DNA from: Klebsormidium nitens
Lineage: Eukaryota > Streptophyta > Klebsormidiophyceae > Klebsormidiales > Klebsormidiaceae
DNA: 27,455 nucleotides
Assembly (NCBI GenBank): GCA_000708835.1
Contig: DF237811.1
Span: forward strand, 1 to 27,455
Direction of reading: 5' to 3'
In this document: positions 1-9,990 of the stretch, piece by piece
Layout of the letters: each line of letters starts with the position of its first letter
Numbering within the stretch: the stretch's first letter is position 1
Made by a program: the position numbers and the translations under genes
Notes under the pieces: model-generated
Databases searched by the model: none
Told to the model about the DNA's origin: nothing
What the model saw: only the letters and a program-made list of their open reading frames with translations

Positions 1-365
1 ACTCCTATACCTGGCGATGGTCGCCGGAGCGCGGGTGCCAAACCGCACGGCGGCCCCTGGGAGGCGGCGACGACCTCGACTTACGAGGAATTATACACCC
101 TTTTTACCCCGCACGCGGCATGACCCGTAGTGCGTTTGCGAGGGATCGAACCCAGGTCCCTCGCAGGCATTGACGTCATCATTGCGGTCCACCTGGCACC
201 GTTGGCATTGGCATAAAGTCGTGTGTTGGACTCGGAGACTCAGAGCCTCAGAGTCATGACCCATCTCTAGTTTCTAGTGATGCCTACACACCACGCCGCT
301 GCACTGGCAATCATCGCGGAGGTGTCGCTGTCAACGTCATTTGTAGCCTAGGACGCCCAGGTGGG
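1..365. other. Upstream flank of ACLA with a tRNA-like hairpin
   Basis: No gene is seen here. On the minus strand 143-153 reads GGGTTCGATCC, a good match to the pol III B box. It sits in the loop of a perfect 9-bp hairpin (TGCGAGGGA at 137-145 with TCCCTCGCA at 157-165). A weak A-box-like GGTGCCAGG lies upstream on the same strand (192-200). No acceptor stem can be folded, so this is not a functional tRNA; a decayed tRNA-derived SINE head is possible. Confidence 0.35.
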
Positions 366-422
366 CCTAGATTGCTGTCCGTCACAATCCTGTCGTCCTA
401 GATCGCTGTCTGTCACAATCCT
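366..422. repeat. 26-bp tandem duplication just upstream of ACLA
   Basis: A 26-nt unit beginning CCTAGATTGCTGTCCGTCAC at 366-391 is repeated at 397-422 with two substitutions, giving a 31-bp period. It lies 94-150 bp before the ACLA start codon, in the presumed promoter or 5' untranslated region. Function is unknown; it could be a duplicated factor-binding site or simple slippage. Confidence 0.75.
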
Positions 423-515
423 TTAGAGAAGCGTCTTCCTCGATTTTCATCTCATCTTGCCTTGTTTCGGTTGCGAGCTGCTTCTTCACAGCAGCTGAAT
501 TGACGGTGTTCCCAC

Positions 516-3500
516 ATGGCGCGCAAGAAGATCCGCGAGTATGACTCAAAGCGCCTCCTGAAGGAACATATGAAACGGCTTGCCGGCGTTGAGCTCCCAA
601 TGAATGCAGCCCAGGTGAGCGGGTATGGAACACGAGGAAATCAGGCTTGAGGAGACTGTCCAGCTGAGAGGTTCTCAGCTCGCCTGCACATCAGACAGCT
701 TTTGAAGTGGCTCATTGGAGGTCTTCTGTCCAGTTGCCAGTCTGGAAAGAAAGAATCCGACAAACGCTCGTCAGTCTGTTGGCTTGTGCCTCCTGAAGTT
801 GATCAACAAGTGAAGTAATTTGAGAGGAGCACAAGAAAACAAGCGGATCAGTGGGCATAGATGTATAATGGACATCAATGCCCTGCGTAGCTAAGGATTG
901 CTGTCCATCTGTTTGTCCTTGGCAGGTCACTGCAGAGACGGACTGGTCCCAGCTGGCACGGGACAACCCCTGGCTGACCAAGAGCAGGCTGGTGGTCAAG
1001 CCCGACATGCTGTTCGGCAAGCGTGGGAAGAGCGGCCTTGTGAGTGGACAAGAAGCACCTCAGCACTTGCATTTCCTGAATTGTTGGATCCTGCATTTGC
1101 AAGTCTTTCATCTTTTCACCTCACCTGCTGATAGTATAGGCCGCTGTCTGCTGACCATGTAACTCCACAGAGAGGGCAGCTTCAGTGCTGTGTTTCTTGA
1201 CGACAGACGTCACATTATGAGTAGATCAGTGTCGCTGCCACACGATGTGTCTGCAGGATGCACCAAGGGCATGTTCACTGGCAGGCTCTGCTGACGCCAA
1301 AGGTGATGGACAAGTTTGAAGGACCAGGCTCACACTCAGCTCTTCGTAGTATTCCACAGCCTCCAGGCAGGGCCCTCGGGAATGTTTTCCAAGTTGTGTG
1401 TGCTGAAGATGGATGAGAAGGCTGAAGCGCTGCCCTTGCGTTGTGCTTGCCCAGGTTGGCCTCAACCTTGACCTGGAGGGCGTGGAGGAGTTTGTGGCGC
1501 AGCGGCTGGGCAAGAGCGTGGAGGTCAGCGGCACACGCGGCCCTGTCACCCACTTCATTGTGGAGCCATTTGTGCCCCACGACGACGAGTACTACCTGTC
1601 CATCACCTCACAGCGCCTGGGGTCGGATGTGCGCTTCTCGGATGCAGGGGGGGTCGAGATTGAAGAGAATTGGGACAAGGTGAGCGGGCGGGCAGAGGGT
1701 TCGGTGGGTGCACATGGCCATGACTGAGGAAGGTTCGCAGAGTGAAAGGCTGAGCCTGGGAACTAGCCAATTGAGCACCCTACAAGTTGGGAGACCTTGA
1801 GATGTGCTGATGTCATTTCTTTGATGCTCTCAACACACACAACACCTGTCAGCAATTCCTTTGAAGCTGCTCTAGTGATCATACTTATACTGACCCATGA
1901 AGCTCCGCCATGATTTACAGAGAACCAACATCATTCATCATTAATCAAAGGTCGAGTTTCCATTAGATAGGCAGTCATCATGTCATGCCCCTTGGCTCCC
2001 GTCGCTCCGCCCCACCCTGTGTCCTGTGTCTGTGCGCGCAGGTGAAGCACGTGTTTGTCCCGTCCGACAGCCCGCTGACCCCCGACCTGATGGCCCCCCT
2101 GATTGCCACGCTGCCGCTGGAGATCCACGACGTGATGCAGGCCTTCCTGGCGGCCGCGTTTGCGGTGTACACCGACCTCGACTTCTCCCTCCTCGAGATG
2201 AACCCCTTCACGCTCGTGGCCGGCCAGCCCTTCCCCCTCGACCTGCGCGGCGAGCTTGATGACACGGCGCAGTTCAAGGACTTCCAAAAGTGAGCCGCCC
2301 CCGATCGAGCCCCTCTCGACTGTGGTGAATCCGGCTTGCACACCGTTTGCCATCTCGATTGTGGTCGGAAGCATACACCGTGGTTTGGTTAGCTCGAGAA
2401 TTGAAGCTGGCCTTGAAGGATGTGACGAGCTGCTGACGGGGTTCGTCGTGTCTGCTCGCAGGTGGGGCGACATCGAGTTCCCCCTCCCCTTCGGCCGCAC
2501 CATGTCGCTGGCGGAGCACCACATCCACTCTCTCGACGAAAAGGTAGGGGCTCTTCCACCATATTCGCCAGATCGCAATTGCGCCACTGGCCTCAGCATG
2601 CCCCAATGTAGAAGACGGGACCTTTGCCCAGCTGCAACGCATGGGAACCTCTTTTTGTTAGAGCATCACAAGTCCTGGTGTTGGTCCACAGAAGGTGCAA
2701 CGTAGCTCGGATTTGTCAAGCTTGATGTTGCTTCTTGTATCATTGCCGAGGAGGCTTTCTGGCGCTGCTGTCTCTTTGGCACGACCTGCTCCGCTGTCCG
2801 ATGCGGCTCCGCCCGTGCCTGTGCAGACGGGCGCCTCTCTGAAGCTAACCATCCTGAACCCCAAGGGCCGCATCTGGACCATGGTGGCGGGCGGGGGCGC
2901 CTCCGTCATCTACACCGACACCGTAAGCTCCACGCTCGCGACCAGCTTAAATCCACCTTGAATCCACTCGCAGCAGCCACGTGCTAGGGTCGAGCAGCCC
3001 TACCTGGACAGCACACTCATGTGCTGCCGCTTGCCAAGACAACGAAAACAGTCCAGAAATATTACGATCCGGAACTTGCTCCAATCAAAGTTTCCGTCTG
3101 GTATTTCCTCTCTGTCCCGCCCCCGACTTGGGTTTCCCCGTCCGCGTGCTGTGTTCGAGCCCGGACCCACAGCTGCGTCCCTGGTGTGTCCAGGTGGGCG
3201 ACCTGGGGTACGCACACGAGCTGGGCAACTACGCCGAGTACAGCGGGGCGCCCAGCGAGGACGAGACGCTCAAGTACGCGCGCACGCTCGTGGACGTAAG
3301 AGATCACACGCCAGCTTCGGAGTGGCCAGGCTGCCTTCGTCATGCGCTGGATATGTCACCTTTATCTAGTTGCATTTCAGTGCGCAATCTCTGTGCAGCC
3401 AGAATTTTCCAGACATATAGGCAGCGTTCTCATTTGGCTGTGCAGTGTGCGACGGCGGACCCGGACCCGCGGGCGCGCGCTCTGATCGTGGGGGGTGGCA

Positions 3501-3901
3501 TTGCCAACTTCACTGACGTGGCGGCGACGTTCAACGGGATCATCAAGGCGTTCCGGGAGAAGCAGGAGCAGATCAAGGCGGCGCACATGCGCATCTTCGT
3601 GCGGCGAGGGGGGCCCAACTACAAGACGGGGCTGCAGAAGATGAAGGAGCTCGGAACCGAGATCGGAGTGCCGATTGAGGTGAGCCGGCGCGCGTGGGCC
3701 CGAAGCAGTTGAAGAGAACGACCCGCTCGGACGGAGGCTCTCGTGATTGGCTGGAGGCAGAGTGGACGGATTGCGCCTCCAGCTTCCTGACTCCCTGTGT
3801 TTATATTTCTGCAGGTATATGGACCCGAAGCCAGCATGACCGGCATCTGTAAAAAAGCAATCGACTTCATCAAGGAGGCCGATGCAAAGGTGTCCAAGTA
3901 A
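516..3901 (+). CDS. ACLA: ATP-citrate lyase subunit A (ACLA), nine exons, complete
   Basis: Cytosolic ATP-citrate lyase turns citrate, CoA and ATP into acetyl-CoA and oxaloacetate; plants and green algae split it into A and B subunits, and this is A. Exons by eye: 516-614, 926-1039, 1455-1679, 2042-2289, 2462-2543, 2827-2922, 3194-3295, 3446-3679, 3815-3901. All have GT-AG borders and phases that close to one 428-residue frame, close to the roughly 423 residues of plant ACLA. Family blocks visible: N-terminus [33 protein letters not shown] (57-71) and VEPFVPH (107-113) of the ATP-grasp half; LEMNPF (197-202); AGGGAS (277-282), GGGIANF (338-344) and VRRGGPNY of the citrate-binding half; C-terminus [11 protein letters not shown]. 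The start is the conserved MARKK. Subunit B is not in the window. No break or missing block was seen. Confidence 0.97.
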
Positions 3902-5135
3902 TGAAGTGTGTGTTGAACGACTGGGATTACAGACTTTTACAAGTCAGCAGCAGTTACCAGTAACGGTAAGAGGAAACGTTATTCAGAAACCGGCGAAGTC
4001 TCCCGCGCAGATGTTACTGACAGCCTGGCACGGTTAAATTTGATTTTCAGCATCCCTCATGTTACGAACTCTCACATGACCGAGAGTGTGGACATCCTCT
4101 AACGCCAAAACCAACCGCAGTTCATTCAAGGTGCGTCTGTACTGAAATTTGTATCGAAGTTTCTCAGGACACTTGAGCGAGAACGTAGACTTTCAAGGCG
4201 AGATGTACAGGGCGTCTCCAAGAAGCCTAAGCTGCAGATATGTCTAAAGCATGCTTTTCCCGACTGTCTAACTGTCTGCTTCTGCGGCCCTTCCGGCCCG
4301 TCAGACTCGAATGATCTGTGCATGGCTTTGTAATCAATATGACCCTTTCAATCAGTAAACATGGATTCCAACCCAACCTCAACTTGAAGCCTAAAGCTCT
4401 GATAAATCCATTTGAGCTGGCACCCACGGCAGGCACGAGGACGACCAACGTTTCTTCATGGTGCGGTTTTTGAGATCGACTTGAGAATGGTAAACCGACC
4501 ACTGGTTCCTTTGATCATGTATACACTGCTTAATTACACTTCATAGATGGAATGGCAATTTTATTTGCACACATGAACCACGAGCATCCGCGTCAAGCTA
4601 GATGATCAGATTGATTAACAATCCACCATATAGTGCACGTGCGAATCTTAATTTGCGGTGAGAGCTGTGTGCCTCGTGCCGAGTATACATCTGGTTAATC
4701 TAGTTCGAGTCGATCTCCACTCATGGGCCCTCAGCGCCCTCGGTCGTGCCAGGCCGACAAGACTTCTTATATATGCAACTCGTGGCATGCACTTGAATTG
4801 CCTGGCGCGTGCCAATACCAAATCAAAAAGATAAGTTTTGCGCGATCGAGCTTGCCGTTGCAGCTTGTATAGGGTTGGACTTGTCAGACCCAGTGCGGCA
4901 TGGGTGCTGCATTACCACTCACCTGGCCAGACTCAGATGCAAACCAAAACTTCGTAGGCATTTGCACGTCCGTATCTACGGGACATATGAGCTTGTCAGA
5001 ATCTTCGCATGCAGTTAGCACGAGCAGTTTCATGTGCTCGGGATACTGTGCATTGAGGTATTGGAAAGCATCTTGATTCAACTTCCAGTAAGACGCTTCC
5101 TACGCTCATAGCACCGCGTGTGCCTTCACCTCAAC
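3902..5135. other. Convergent 3' spacer, no convincing gene
   Basis: This AT-richer spacer lies between the ACLA stop and the last proposed exon of the minus-strand coiled-coil gene. TGTAA, the usual algal poly(A) signal, occurs on the plus strand at 4329-4333 and on the minus strand at 4534-4538; both are far from the stop codons, so the assignment is weak. A minus-strand open stretch at about 4923-5096 ends at a perfect GTGAGT donor and could be an exon of an unmodelled transcript. Nothing else is recognised. Confidence 0.5.
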
Positions 5136-8100
5136 TTAATACCGTTCACTTAAATATGACGGAGACCATGGCCGGAAACTGTCTCTTCGCCGTGGACTGT
5201 CCTCCTTCGCACTGCTCGCAGCCACTTTGGGGCGCCCATCGCGGCATGTTCCGACGACCTGCACCAGATGGTGACCCGTCTCCATTTGTAAAGGCCGTCG
5301 TTATTGTCATGAAGCAAGATCTCCCCAGTCGAGGCGTCTTAAGTGCATTTTAATTTCGATTGCCTGCAATATCTAGAACGGTATAAAAAGGCGTGGCTGC
5401 GGCGGTGCCTCACGTCGTGGTACGGCCTGGTCTGCTGCAGCTGGCGGCGCAGGTCCGCCGTCCTTTTGGCGTGGCCGGCCTTGGCGCGGGCCAGCTTGCG
5501 CTGCTCCTGCCGCCGCCACACCGCGTTCAGCCGCACCTGCACGCACCGCCACACACAAGCGTCAATGCACGCGACCAAACGGGTGGCCCCCGAGCGACCT
5601 GCGCCAGAATGCAGAAGCGACCCCGCCGACGTGATATGCGGAGGGCTCGGGCAAGGAAAGTTGAGTGGTGGACAAGTAACCGACCGCCTCTCAGCTGTCG
5701 TACCAAAGGTGGTCACAGAAGGCCAGTCCTCAACGCCCAATTAGAAGCATCTACGTGGCTCACACTAAAACAGCCCCGAAGTTTCTATCACCCAGAGGAT
5801 CATGAACTTAAGCGAGTCTCGCCCAGAAAGTTGCGCTTGACGCAGACGCCTGACGGAGATGTAGGCTCCAGCCTCGAGAATGAGCATCGCTTCCCGTTGC
5901 GAGAATTGCGGCAGCGGCCTCACCAGCAGGCCGTGCAGTGGCGGGAGCGGCAGGGCAGGCACGTGCGCAGCACAGAAGGACGCCACCAGGTCGAACGCCT
6001 CCGCAGGCACCCTGCACAAAGCGGCCGTCGATATTAGCCAGCCTGCCATCTCTGAGTCCAAGTCATGCAGGAACCCGTCAGAGTCCGAGGTGTTAGTCGC
6101 GCGGACTGAGGCACCCAAGTACGGCCCAACGTTGGCAGTGACGCCCTCGAGTCAAGATAATCCAAGCCGTGTGCGCCCCCTTGACGACGGGCTCACCAGT
6201 TGGCGCCTTCGCGGCCCGGCACAATGGGGACCCGGTCGCTTGAGTCCGCGTACTTGTCGAGCAGCGCCTGGCGGAGGACAACCGACCAGGGGGACGCGTC
6301 AAAGCGAGACAAAAAATGGTGAAGCAAGGACAAAGCCACGGCGACTTTGGTTGATTGCCCATGATAGACGGCTGATCGGGCAACGAAACATCCCCTGGCC
6401 TGGCTGCTGCGCGGGGCAGGCGCTCACCTGCAGCTCCGCGGCCCCGTCTTGCGTTGCCGGCAGGTACACACCACCGTCCGCATCCTCGAGCTCTGCGCAG
6501 CACCGCGTGCACGGTAGGTTAGGACGGGGACAAGAGTGCGGCCCGTTGTGGCTTTCGTGGCCGTCACGTGCGCAATGAGGATGCAACAAAAGGAAGCAGG
6601 ATTGACCTTCTCGAAGTCTCCGGTTTCCGCTCGTTGGTCGCTCTTTCTACGCTCGTCGGTCGCTCCAACTTGCAGCCGTTGTGATCTCAGCCCGCTTCGC
6701 GTGGTGCCGGCCTACCTTGCAGGAGCGTCTGGAAGTACGGCCCGTGCTGCAGCAGCGCGGCCAGGCGCGCGTTGTCGGCCCACACCTGGTCCGTGCTCAG
6801 CTGCTGCCGCCGCCACTCCGCCCCCGCCGCAGCTACCGCGGCAGCATCTTCGCGCGCCCCCGCCACTGCGAGCTCCAGCTCCGCGATCACGCCGCGCTGC
6901 TCCTCACACACCGCGAGAGCGGACGCAGCCTCGGCCTCCGCCTGGATGCCCGACAGCACACGGGGATTCATGGGGAGGACACGTAAGAGAGGAAGGAACA
7001 GGCAGACCCACAACAACGATGGAAGCAGCTGACTCTGTGAAACTCTAGCTAAAATCTTGGCCTCTCATGGTCGTGGCAACTCCCTTCCGAAGACGTTGCT
7101 TGAGGACCCACCAGAGTGCCAGCTGGCGGGAGCCTGATCCCCTGTGGTACCCTCTACAGCAGCACTTGTGCGCTCTGCTCCACGGGACTACATCTGAAAC
7201 AGGGGGTCGGCCAACCAACTCTCCACGACCCAGATATGCGAGCTTGCCCCCTGCATCTGCCCGTTTGGAACCATCCTCGTTCTCGCCTCCCCTCTCCTCC
7301 TTGTGCTGCGTGCCCCTCACCTGCGTGGTGCGCCCCGTCTCGCGCTTTAGCGCGTCCTCGAGTGCTGCTGCGCGCTGGTCCTGCAGCTCGGCCCGCTGCT
7401 GGTGCAGCGCCGCCTGCTCCTCCAGCTGCCCCACCGCCGCCCGCCACCCCGCCGCCGCAGCCGACTCCGCCGACTCTGCTGAGCGCAGCCTGCGCACACA
7501 CACAGGTATGAGCATGGGGGGTGACCGGGGCAGGGCCCCTAGGACCTGGATGGGCCAGGGGAAGGAGCCGCTCGTCTGTTTGACCTTGGTCAGTGTGCCA
7601 CCACTGTCGGAAGGTGGATCAGCTTGCCGGCGCCCATGCCTGCCCAGTGGTGTTCCGAAGACCCTCGATGCTTTCGTTGTGGCTTGCTTTTAGGTCCACA
7701 ATTCCAGCACCGTATCCGTGGATCTCTAAACTAGGCAACACCTTATCCAGTGTCCTACCAGTCTGGTACTGAAAGGAGAACGGCGTGCTGCAGTACTGGC
7801 CCTGGCAACCTGCAGCTACTAAATGCTCTCCTCGTGGTAGGCTTGACAGCGCTCCCCATGAGCCAGCCCAAACACGCATGACACTCTCGGATGTGGTGGC
7901 CTGTGTGTCGTGTCCCCTTTGCCGCGCGCTCACCTGTCGTGGAGGCGTTCCAGCTCCCCTCGCTGCTGCGCCACAACCCCCTCCAGCGCGCCTGCCGCTG
8001 CCACTGCGTCCTCCGCATGCCGCACCGCTTCCTGTGGTCAGGCACAGTCAGTCAGATTGGCATGGACCAATCTGGGCTTGACACTCACTGTGGCCTATGC

Positions 8101-9112
8101 AGACAGGCCACCAAGGCCCGCTGACCCCTTCAAGGACCATGAGATCGGCCAGCCTTTAAGGTGTCAGTACAGACTTGCTGTCACAGGCGCAGGAGTTGCG
8201 GTCCCCTCACCTCGTACTTGAGCACACTGGCGTTGCGCTCCTGCCGCAGCTTGCGCGCCAGGCAGTGACTGCAGGCAGCGGTCAGGCAAGAGCAGAGTCA
8301 GCCACAAAGCGGCACCAACGCCAGACACAACGAGGAATCAACAAAGCAGATGTACAGCATGACACTGGATTAAAAGCGGGGGCTGCTCGTGTGGGCCAGA
8401 TAGAGAATGGGGGCTGCTGGGGCACGAGAGTGTACCTGAAGCGCAGGCGATCTTTGAGGTCCACCGCCAGGCCCGCCAGGGTGGCAGGGCCGTCTCTCTC
8501 CTCCGCCTGCACACTGACACCGCGTCAGCGACTGCGGGGCAGCTCAGGCAATTGAGGACGGAGCAGGGGACACGACAAGCTTGTGCCCCAGTCCTATGGC
8601 CAGTGAGAACATACTTCCTAGAAGCCCACAATTGGCCGCGCGACCTTTTCAGGATAGCTGAAGTTGGGGCTCTCACCTGGGCAATGAGGCCATCCGCCAG
8701 CTGGGCCTGGCAGTCCGCCAGCGCCTCCGCCCGAGCCTCCAGCTCCTCTTGCGTGCTGCGCAGCAGCTGCAGCAGGCGTGCCTTTTCTGAACGCCATGCC
8801 TGCCACAGACACAAGGAGGGGAATGCACGCGGTTAGGAGTGTGGGGCCACCTTCTCCAAGTGTAGTCGAGTAGCCACTGCCTTGCATGAAGGGACCAGAG
8901 TGGGGGGGAGGTTCGAGCACAGACCACTAAGGCTCCCCTTCTGCAATTGAAGACTTTGATCGTACTGCATCACCCAATGTCTCTGCATTGTCTTTTTGTA
9001 GGCAAGACAGTGGACTTACCCCTCCGTGCTTCTCCCTGGTGCGGCGGCCGTCTTCATCAGCAGAGCCAGGGCTGTGCCCGGACCTCTCATCCCCATTCTG
9101 CTTGACCTTCAT
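5136..9112 (-). CDS. Unrecognised coiled-coil protein, twelve exons
   Basis: No family was recognised. Exons, in order of translation: 9020-9112, 8677-8799, 8436-8506, 8211-8268, 7934-8031, 7321-7489, 6716-6941, 6428-6492, 6197-6267, 5924-6011, 5414-5536, 5136-5258. Every junction is GT-AG with matching phase, giving about 435 residues. The ATG sits in a good context (GCCACGATGA). Residues 32-72 (KARLLQLLRSTQEELEARAE...), 116-200 (VAQQRGELERLHDR..., QLEEQAALHQQRAELQ) and 205-260 (AVCEEQRGVIAELELAV) are Ala/Glu/Leu/Gln/Arg-rich heptad-like helices. Residues 302-354 are less coiled and hydrophobic (VPAEAFDLVASFCAAHVPAL); 355-395 are Arg/Lys-rich. No signal peptide or membrane helix was seen. 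The last exon is the weakest: reading straight through from 5414 gives another tail ending at 5339, and an exon near 4923-5073 also fits in phase. A structural, cytoskeletal or ciliary role is a guess from composition only. Confidence 0.6.
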
Positions 9113-9349
9113 CGTGGCCCTTGAAAGTGAGAATGTTGTGAAAATCAGCCGATTGCCTGAACATATAGGAGCTGGATATGGCCTCCAGGCTGGTCACCTG
9201 GAATGCTGCCCCGCCTCTGCGCTAAGTAGCGGCTGCGTTAGGCATGAAAAGGTCAGGAGGCAAGGGTCAACGGCATGAGAATAAGGGTTTGACTTTTAGG
9301 GTTGTAGCCAAGGCTGTGAGCTGGAGCTCCCCGCCTGCATGAGCTAACC

Positions 9350-9577
9350 TCACACTTTCTTCTCAAAATCGAATCCTTTGAAGAATGCCTGGCCGTAGTA
9401 TTTAAATGGGAGCGGCAGGGTTTCTGCTGGTGGGTTGAACCGTGCTGCTGCATTGGGATGTTTCTCCCACACTGCCGACGTGTGGTTGTGAAAGTGGCAG
9501 CCCTCTGGGATGCCAGGAGAGGGCACGCATGGCTCGTCCTTTGCAGCCTGCGCCTCCCTGCCCAACCGTGCACCCAT
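9350..9577 (-). CDS. Possible small protein gene (75 residues or longer)
   Basis: An ATG at 9577 opens a 75-codon frame ending in TGA at 9350. The protein begins MGARLGREAQAAKDEP and ends YYGQAFFKGFDFEKKV, with a Pro/His/Asn/Phe-rich middle unlike the neighbouring coiled-coil gene. It cannot be joined in phase to the exon starting at 9112: the acceptors tried in the gap either have the wrong phase or run into TGA. Upstream on the same strand an open frame from ATG 9829 has a mitochondrial-presequence look (Arg-rich, no acidic residues, RLGFSSSFAARV), so this may be the last exon of a small mitochondrial protein; I could not find a convincing donor-acceptor pair. A chance open frame remains possible. 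No family was recognised. Confidence 0.35.
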   Translation of the reverse strand: MGARLGREAQAAKDEPCVPSPGIPEGCHFHNHTSAVWEKHPNAAARFNPPAETLPLPFKYYGQAFFKGFDFEKKV

Positions 9578-9990
9578 CAGCCTAGTCAAGGTCAAGACCT
9601 CACCGTTTACCTAGCTGGACACTGATCAACAAGAGCCGCCCGCCCAAGCAAGGAAGGTTTGGTGCCAGCGCCACGCCCTCGCCACGCTAACTCGAGCTGC
9701 GAACGACGAGCTGAACCCTAGCCGCTGAACTAGACTGGGCGGTCCACGAAGAACGTAGTGACCGGACGGCGCCGGGACGGCATAGAGCAGGCCGCGCGCG
9801 CAGCGCGGCCTCAAAACCTGAGACTGCATGAGCCTGAGGCTGAGGCGTCTTAGACTTGAGTCCAACTTCAAGTTGCTTGCGAGCAGACGGCTTGCTCACA
9901 CTTCGAAGATCCTGCGGCCACCCTGCTCCAAGTGGCGGTGCTCGTGCTCGTTGGGCCGTCTGCCGCAGCGCTGTGGCCGGTGGGTTCGTG
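9578..9990. promoter_or_regulatory. Candidate divergent promoter between the small minus gene and the J-protein gene
   Basis: Two start codons face away from each other (9577 on minus, 9991 on plus) with 413 bp between them, or 161 bp if the minus-strand ATG at 9829 is the real one. No TATA box was identified. The call rests on gene geometry alone. Confidence 0.3.

Noticed and set aside
9113-9349. Joining the small frame at 9350-9577 to the coiled-coil gene as one gene
   Set aside because: The phase-0 acceptors I checked in the gap run into TGA, and the other acceptors have the wrong phase.
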